The notes beneath the pieces were generated by a model. It was not told where the DNA came from. It saw only the letters and a program-made list of their open reading frames with translations, and did no database searches. From assembly GCF_014858725.1 (NCBI RefSeq), contig NZ_AQGV01000014.1:1-64000 (forward strand): a stretch of DNA of 64,000 bases, read 5' to 3'. Below, one piece after another: positions 49,101 through 58,100 of this stretch. This DNA comes from Pseudoalteromonas aurantia 208. Lineage in GTDB: Bacteria > Pseudomonadota > Gammaproteobacteria > Enterobacterales > Alteromonadaceae. Positions within the stretch are counted from its first letter, which is position 1. Each line of letters starts with the position of its first letter. The position numbers were made by a program, and so were the translations under genes.

Positions 49101-52100
49101 GCTCCAGCGCACCAAATCTCCCGTTCGATATAAACGCGCACCATCGTCGCTAAAGGGGTTTGCTATAAACCTTTCTGAGGTCAAAGCACCTTGGTTTAAG
49201 TAGCCACGTGCAAGTCCTTCTCCGGCGATATATAATTCACCTGGCACACCTATTGGCATCAGTGTTAACGCATCACTTAATACGTAAAGCTGAGTATTTT
49301 CAATTGCATCTGTGATAGGGATCACATCCCAGCGCTCATTAGTCTCATTACCAATGTTAAATACTGAACATCCAACGACAGTTTCTGTCGGTCCATATTC
49401 ATTAATGATCTGTGCATAAGGGAACAAGGCTTTCAATTGAGCAACCGTTGAGCTCAATAGCTTGTCTCCCCCTACGACAAAGCAATGCGCTTGCTCATTT
49501 GTGGTGAGTAAATCACTGGCAAGCATCGCATCGATATGGGCAGGGGTTATTTTATATAACGTCGCATCATTACTTTGTTGTAAATGCGCAATTAAATTAC
49601 TGAGTTCTTCGTCCCCCGATGCCAGCAATGTCACTGTTTTACCGCTATATAACGGCACTAACAAGCTCGTTACTGTGGCATCAAAAGAGAGTGTTGAACT
49701 CACTAAACTCGATGATACATTTGGTAAATAGGCTGCCTGCGCATAGGACAAATAGTTAGATAACCCTTGATGCGTTACCGCAACGCCTTTAGGCTGCCCA
49801 GTAGAACCTGAGGTATAAATCACATATGCTAAGTTATCTTTTGACATGTGCGGATAGTGGTGAGGCTCATCCGACGAATAAACGATATCCTGTAACTCGT
49901 GTATTTCAGACAATTGCGCTAACTCAGTAAAGTTAGCTGCTGAACCATCAGTTAGAATAAGCTTTAAAGTACTGCTGCTAACAATATATTTAACACGATC
50001 ACTCGGCAAATTAGGATCAATAGGCACATATGCTGCACCCGCCTGATGGATAGCGAGTAAACTCACAACCATATCGATATTACGATTAAAAATCACCCCA
50101 ACTTGGTCTTCCACAAGCACATCATTCGCCTGTAAATAAGCGCATAGCCGACTCACTTTTAGTGCCAGCTGCCCATAAGTAATAGACTCTTCTTCATCCC
50201 TCAAAGCAATCTGGTTCGGTGTATTCACACTATGGTATTCGATGCTTTCATGTAATAACATTTTAGGCTTATTGCATTCATTACCACGGCCAAAGGCAAT
50301 AAGATGACCAACCGTGTGCTCTAATAGTAGCTCGACACTACTCACAGTTTGCTCTGGACGTAATGCAATATCTGTGAGTATCGACATAAAGCCATCAAGA
50401 AGCTCTTGAACTCGGTTGTCACTATAAAGTTCAATAGCGTAATTTAAGTATAACGTCACTTCGCCTTCAGTATCTTCAATAGCTTCAAGTAACAATTCAA
50501 ATTGTGCACTATTGGTCGGTAACTTTGCTTCACTAATCGTCAATTCAGGTAATTGTGACAACAAGTTATCTTCTTGACGCTGATAATTTAGCATCACTTG
50601 AAACAACGGAGAGCGGTTTAAATTACGCTCTAATTCAAGCCCATCAACCAGCTTTTCAAAAGGGAGGTCTTGATTCGCCTGAGCCCCTTGTAAACTTTCC
50701 GTAATAACATTCACGACTTGTCCCAGTGCCATATCTGCTGATAACACACTGCGGATCACTTGCGTATTGACAAAAAAGCCAACAATGCTCTGACTTTCAA
50801 TATGCTGCCTATTCGCTATAGGCATACCAACTCGAATATCTGATTGACCAGAGTAACGATGAAGTAAGACATGCCACGCACTCATAAGCAAAGCAAATAA
50901 AGTACTGCCTTGGTCTTTGGCGTAATGACTTAATTGTGCTTTCAATGCCTTTGGAATAGCGTGAATAGCAATACCATTACTATATTCTTGTTGATCACTT
51001 TGCAAATCGGCAGGTAATTCCAGAACTGGGTGAGAATCACCTAAGTTTGTTTTCCAATATGCCAACTGTCGTGCATCTTCTCCTTCTTCCAGCCACTGTT
51101 TTTGCCACTGAGCATAGTCGCTGTATCGTGGTTGCAATTCGACTGCCAGTGAATCCCCTTTTAACGCCGCTGAGTAACCAGCTACAAAATCGGCAATAAT
51201 CAAATTTAACGACCAACCATCAGACACAATATGATGCATTACCACAATCAACTCATGCTTATCTTGCGCATGCGTAATTAAGCCAACGCGTAACAATTTA
51301 TCTGTCGTTAAATCAAACGGCTTTTTCACTAAATCAGACTTAAATGTATCTGACTCTACATTTTTAGTAGAACCATCTAAACGTTGAATATTTGCTTTCA
51401 CACCCTGTTCGACTACTTGTGTCACACTGGCATCTTGATGCTCAACAAACCTTGTACGCAATGCATCGTGTTTCTCAAGGACATAGTCAAATGCCGTTTG
51501 CAGTGCAGTAAAGTCCAGTGTGCCCTCTAAGATCAAACCACCGGTAATGTGGTAAGCATCACTGTCGGGTGCTAACTTCCACAAGAACCATTGACGCTCT
51601 TGCGCATAAGATAACGTTTGCTGTGCACGCTCAGCCCTAAGTAAAGGCGATATAGTGTTCTCACTCGAACTCAGGCTTTGTAGTGCAAGTGAGTATAAGT
51701 CAGTACTGGTGAAAATATCCTGCACACTCAATGTAATATCATGACTTTTTGCTAATGCAATTAAGCGTAAGCTGTTAATTGAATCCCCACCTAGCGCAAA
51801 GAAATTATCAAAACGTCCTACTTGCTCAACACCTAACACCTCACACCAAATTTCAGCCAGTAATGTTTCAAGCTCCCCTTCTGGCGCAACATAAGCTTTC
51901 TCGCTTTCTAATTGTGCCTTTGGTAACGCTTTTCTATCTATCTTACCGTTACTGTTCGTTGGCAACTCCGCCAGCGCCATCAACACACTGGGTACCATAT
52001 AATCTGGTAATTGCTGTGCTAGCGTCGCTTTTAGAGCAACCACATCTAATAAGCCTTCGTCATGCCCTGATACATACCCTACTAAACGCTTGCCCGACGG

Positions 52101-55100
52101 CGTATCATCCGCTATGACAACCGCTTCATTCACCCCCGCTGATTTACGTAATAACGACTCTATCTCACCTAGCTCTATGCGGAAACCTCGGATTTTCACC
52201 TGATGGTCAGTACGACCTAAATATTCCATTTGATTATCCGCATTCCAGCGCACCAAATCTCCGGTGCGATATAAGCGTGAGCCATCTTCTTTAAACGGGT
52301 CCGCCACAAAACGCTCCGCGGTTAAATCGGGACGATTCAAATACCCTCTTGCTAACCCGACCTCTTCCGCCATGTATAACTCACCTATCATACCCGGCAG
52401 TACTAGATTCAATTGGTCATCCAATATCCATGCTTGACGTTGTCCTAACACCTCACCTATCGGCGCATACACACTGTCAAAGCTGCTTCCTGGTAACGCT
52501 TTCCACGTCAGCGGCGTTACCACTGTCTCTGTTGGACCATAGCCATTAATAAAGAATGCCGGTTTTAAAACCCGTTGGGCTAGTTCAAAAGACGCTTGTG
52601 GCATCGCATCTCCACCAAAGCAATACACTCGAACCGGTGGAGGATTACCTATTTGTTCAACATACGCAGCCAACTCTCGTAAGAAGACCGGTGGGAATAC
52701 CACCACACTCACGCGCTGTGCGTGCATGTTTTCATAGGTCTCTTGTAAGTCCCACTGCTTTTCTGGCCTAATGACCACTGTACCGCCATGTGTCACGGCT
52801 GATAACCAACGCTCATGTGCCCCATCAAAACAGAATGACATGAATATCAGCTCTCTGTCTGACGCGCTTAAACCATAACGACGCCCTATTGAACGACAGT
52901 GCATCCCAATGGACCCCCGGCTTACCAACACCCCTTTCGGATTGCCTGTCGAGCCCGAGGTATAAATAACATACGCCCCTTGTGCTGGGTACACCGTTTC
53001 CATTTGCCAACTATCATTGAGCGTTATCTCTGGCAAACAATGTAACTGCGCCTCTCCTGCCAATTCAGCAATGCGGTTATCTGACACCAGTATATGCTGC
53101 ATCTGACTGTCTTTTATCATGTAGGCTAAGCGTTGCTCTGGGTAGCTCAAGTCCATTGGCACATACACCGCTCCCGCCTTTAATATCGCCAAAAAGGCCA
53201 CTGGTAAGTCGCGGCTACGCTCTAGTGCAACCCCCACTTTTTGCTCTGCAACCACCCCTTGCTCACGCAAGTAATACGCCAATTGCGATGATTTCTCATA
53301 CAGCTCTTTAAACGTATAACTGAGACCATCACACGCAACAGCTTCTGCATCCGGTGTCTGCTCTGCCAGCTGGTTTAATGTTGAAACAACATCTTGATAT
53401 TGCTCAGCTCGTAAAGTCGGTGCTTCACCATTGGGAATATATATCGGAGTTTCTGTACCCGATATATACGGGACAAACTCATCTCCAAAGCCTTGTGTGC
53501 GTAACGACTCTGCTTGAGCTGGCGTGACAAGTGATAGCGCTGATAATAATTGAGTGTTATTCGCTATGAACGCTAGAAGCAGCCCTTTTAGCTGCTTAGC
53601 AATTGTTTCAACCCCTGCTGCTGATATTTTCCAGCCCTGATAGGTAAACGTTATGCTTAAGCTAGAATCGACTAAAACGCCAAGGGTGAGTGGATAGGTT
53701 GTTTCTTCGCGCGCTGCGAGTACTGAAAACTGAGTGTCTTGTTCATCGCGGGTTTGTACGGCTTTTGATATTGGATAGTTTTCAAACACCATTAAGGTAT
53801 CAAACAAACCTTCTTTATTTAGCTCTAAATACTCCCCAGCTTGCTTCTGAATATCGTAAAGTGGAGTGAATTCATGTTCTCGAGCTTGTAAATTATCGTT
53901 TTGTAAAGCTTGTAACCATGCAGAAATAGTCATGGCAGGATCAACAGTAGCAACAACAGGAACTGTATTAATAAACATCCCCTGGCTTGATTCAGAAGCA
54001 AATAAATCAGTGGGCCTACCCGAAGTCGTTGCACCAAAACATACACTGGCGCGATTTAAATAACGGCTCAGTAAGAACGACCAGCTACCTTGAATCAACG
54101 TATTCAGTGTTACTCGGTTCTGTTGACTAAACTCAATTAGTTTCTGTGTTTGCGGCTCGTCAAATTCAATAGCATATGCATTATATTCCCCATCCGTATG
54201 CTCATCACCAATGACCGATGTAAGGTAGCTTGGCTCTGATAGGCGGGCTGTTTCTTTCGCCCAGAAAGCAAGATTACTCACCTGATCTTGCTTCATTAAG
54301 TAAGCAATATACTGTTCGTATTGACCTTGTGCGACAGGGAGTGTCTTACCTTCATACGCCTGTAGTACCTCACCCATCATGGCTGAGCTACTCCACCCGT
54401 CGGTAAGCAAATGATGCGTAGTCCATATGAAATGGTATTTCTGAGCCGCTAATTTCACCAACGTTAAACGTGTTAAACCTGGATCATTAGTTAAATCGAA
54501 TCCAGCTTTACTGTCTGACTGCGCTTGCTGAGTTAACAGCTGAGGGAGTTCATGTTCGTCGTAAGATTGCCAATCTAATTCATGCCACTGCGGTATAAGG
54601 CTACGCATTACATACTGCAATGTTTGTTGTCGCTCGGTCAAAAAACCGGTTCTCAATGCATCATGGCGTGACACTACTTGCTGCCAAGCATGCTTAAAGC
54701 GCTCCACATCTAAATTTTCGATTTCTAAGCAAGTTTGGTTTATGTAAGCTTCACCTTCATCATAAAGGCTATGAAACAACATCCCCTCTTGCATGGGTGA
54801 CAATGGATATAACGTCTGTAATTGACTGAGTTCAATTGGTAGCTCGTCAAGTTCTGCTTGACTCATTTTCGCCAGTGGGGCATCTGATGGCGTGAGTGTA
54901 GGTCTTGCTTGTTGGCAATGCTCAACCACGGCACACAAAGACTGATATAATTTATCAGCAAATACCTGAACATCATGATGTAATAAGCGGGCCGTTGAAA
55001 AACTAATATCAAATTGCAATTGACCGGCAAATACTTTGCCATTTATCACTAACTCTGTCTGTTGAGGATACTTAGGGCTAAAAGAAGCGCCAACGGATTC

Positions 55101-58100
55101 ATCAGCCAATGTTAATGACAGTCCTTGCTCCGTTTTTTCAAATGTATTATCGGTTTGACCTAAATAGTTAAACTCGATTTGACCCATCGGTTGCTGTTGT
55201 AGCTCCGCTTGCTCCTGTGGGTTTCCGTAATATTTAAACGCCCCATAGCCTATGCCTTTATTTGGCACCGAGCGTAACTGCTCCTTCGTGTTTTTAATGG
55301 TATCTGATAGCGCTTTTGCTCGGGTAAGAGAAACAGGAAACAAAGACGTATACCAACCAACAGAACGACTTAAATCTGAAGTGTCTTCCCATGTCTCTCG
55401 ACCGTGCCCTTCTAAGTTAACACATATGTGTGTGTCTTCGGTCCACCCATAAACTGCCTCACTCAGCGCACTCAATAATAACTCATTAATTTGAGTTCGA
55501 TATGCGTGTGATGAATTTTGCAAGAGTGCTTGCGTTGTGGCCTGTTCCAATATCACACTAATTACGCCACTCTCAGACATAGCCTGACTACCTTGCGCAT
55601 TTAAATTAGGCAATTGTAAAGGCTTTACTGAGTGTGATTGCCAATATGAGAATTCGCCCTCAAAAAGCTGAGGATACTGACTAATTTGCTCTGCCCAATA
55701 TTGATAGCTATGGCTTTTCAGCCCCAATGCTATCTCTTCATTGCGCTGAGCTGCCTCATAGGCTGTCATAAAGTCATTAATTAATGTACGCCAAGACACG
55801 CCATCTACCGCCAAATGATGTATAACAATTAAGAGTCTCGCACTGCCATCATCAAGCTGCATATTCACAAACCGTGCTATCGGCCCAGACTCAATATCGA
55901 GGCTGCGCTGCGCTTCTTCTGCTAATGCCGTGACATCTTTTTCTTGTACCGAACGCGACCAGTAGCTACTTTCAAGCAACAACTCATCAAAAGCACTATA
56001 GTCCTGCTGCCATTGGTCACACTCAGTGCGCGTATATCGTAAACGTAATGCGTCATGATAAAGTAATATTGCAGAGACCGCATTTTGCAATGCTGGTTCA
56101 TTAAAATGCTGTTCAGAACGCAGCATAATTGCCTGATTCCAGTGATTATACTCAATCATTGGTTTAGCAAAAAACTCTGCTTGGATGGGTAATAACTTAG
56201 CAGTCCCTGTGACCGTTTGTTCCGGAATTGACGATACATCAAGCGCTTCCAATTGTAAGGCTAAACGCGCAATATCTTGCTGCTCAAACATTTGCTTCGG
56301 CGTTACTACATAACCTACTTGGCGGACTTTAGCGACAATCTGCAGACTGATGATCGAGTCGCCTCCCAGCTCAAAAAAATTATCTAATCGCCCGACCTTA
56401 TCAACACCTAATGTCTCCTGCCAAATATTGGCCAACATTGCTTCGTTATCCGATTGCGGTGCTTGATAGATTTGTGAACTCGTTAATGATGCTTGTGGCA
56501 ACGCATTTCGATCTATTTTTCCGTTGCTGTTTAACGGCAGCGCTGGTAACACCATCAATAGACTTGGTACCATGTAATCTGGTAACGCTTCAGCCAATTG
56601 GTTTTGTATTTGCTCTGAGTCAAGTTCAATACTTTCTGCAGCAGAGACATAAGCGACCAAACGCTGGCCTGAAGGGCCTTTATCGGCAATAACAACCGCT
56701 TCATTCACTTCATCAATCGCATGCAAACACGCTTCAATTTCCCCCAGTTCGATACGGAAGCCGCGAATTTTTACTTGATGGTCAGTTCTGCCCAAATACT
56801 CAAGTTGCCCTTGCGCATTCCAATGCACCAAATCACCAGTTCGATATAACCGCTCACCATCGTTAGAAAACGGATTAGCTACAAAACGTTCGGCTGTCAG
56901 GTCTGCTCGATGTAAATAGCCTCGAGCCAAGCCAATACCGCCAATATACAATTCGCCGGCAACCCCGATAGGGCTCAATCGTAATCCGCTATCTAATACA
57001 AGTAACTTTATACCATCAATCGGACTCCCGATTGGCACTGACACATTGGCATTTCCATGACATGTGAAATGACTCACATCAACCGCGGCTTCTGTCGGGC
57101 CGTATAGATTATAAACCTCAGTATTTGGTAATAGCTGTAGCGCCTTTGCCTGCACTTCGCTGGGTAACGCTTCACCACTGCACAAAATGCGCTTAATACT
57201 ACGCGCGCTGCTAACACCTTCGTGATTAATAAACGCTTGAAGCATTGAGGGTACAAAGTGCACAGTCGTAACACGCTCTTTGGTAATGACTTCAAGTAAC
57301 CGTGAGCTATCTTTGTGCGCTTCAGGCTGTGCTACAACCAATTTAGCCCCATACATCAGCGGCCAGAAAAACTCCCATACAGACACATCAAAGCCAAATG
57401 GGGTTTTTTGTAATACCACATCATCTACTGATAAGGGATACGCCGACTGCTGCCAAGCAATTCGGTTGTAAATTGCTTCATGCGTATTTCCCACACCTTT
57501 TGGGTTACCGGTGGAACCTGATGTGTAAATCACGTAAGCCAATTGGGTAGCATGCGTTATTAAATTAGGTACGCTCGATTCATATTCATCTAACTCCAGT
57601 GTATCAACTGGCACCATTGGCGCTATCTCTGCAAGTTGAGACAACGACTTGTGCGAGTCGTCTGTGAGGAACAATGCTAAAGCACTACTTTGCGCTATGT
57701 AATCAATGCGCTCTAATGGTAAAGTAGGGTCAATCGGCACATAAGCAGCCCCAGCTTTTAACACAGCCAATAAGCTAACGACCATGCCCACGCTTCGTTC
57801 GAATACCACCCCCACTTTATCTTCTGCACGAACACCTTTAGCTAATAAACAATGTGCCAAGCGATTAGCACGAATATCAAGCTGTTCATAAGTCACCGTT
57901 TCGTCCTTAAAACTAACAGCTATCCTTGTAGGTGTTTTTTGACTTTGGTCATGTATGATTTGCTGCACAGGTGTGATGAAGCTATGAGGTGAACTTCCCA
58001 CATTCCAAACAGCCAGTCTCTGAAGATCTTTTTCTGCAAGTAATGGTAAGTGGGCCATAGGCACATTAATGTGCTCTAATACTTCAGTCAAAACCATGTG

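Noticed and set aside
44074-53552. Assembly artefact as explanation of the duplicated cassette
   Set aside because: About 33 scattered differences and unique flanks on both sides argue for two real copies, although only long reads can prove it.
43173-57471. Many open frames of 60-130 codons antisense to the NRPS gene, some in near-identical pairs about 7.7 kb apart
   Set aside because: They are shadows of the NRPS coding strand; the pairs only reflect the duplicated A-T cassette. None has a ribosome site or recognisable protein.
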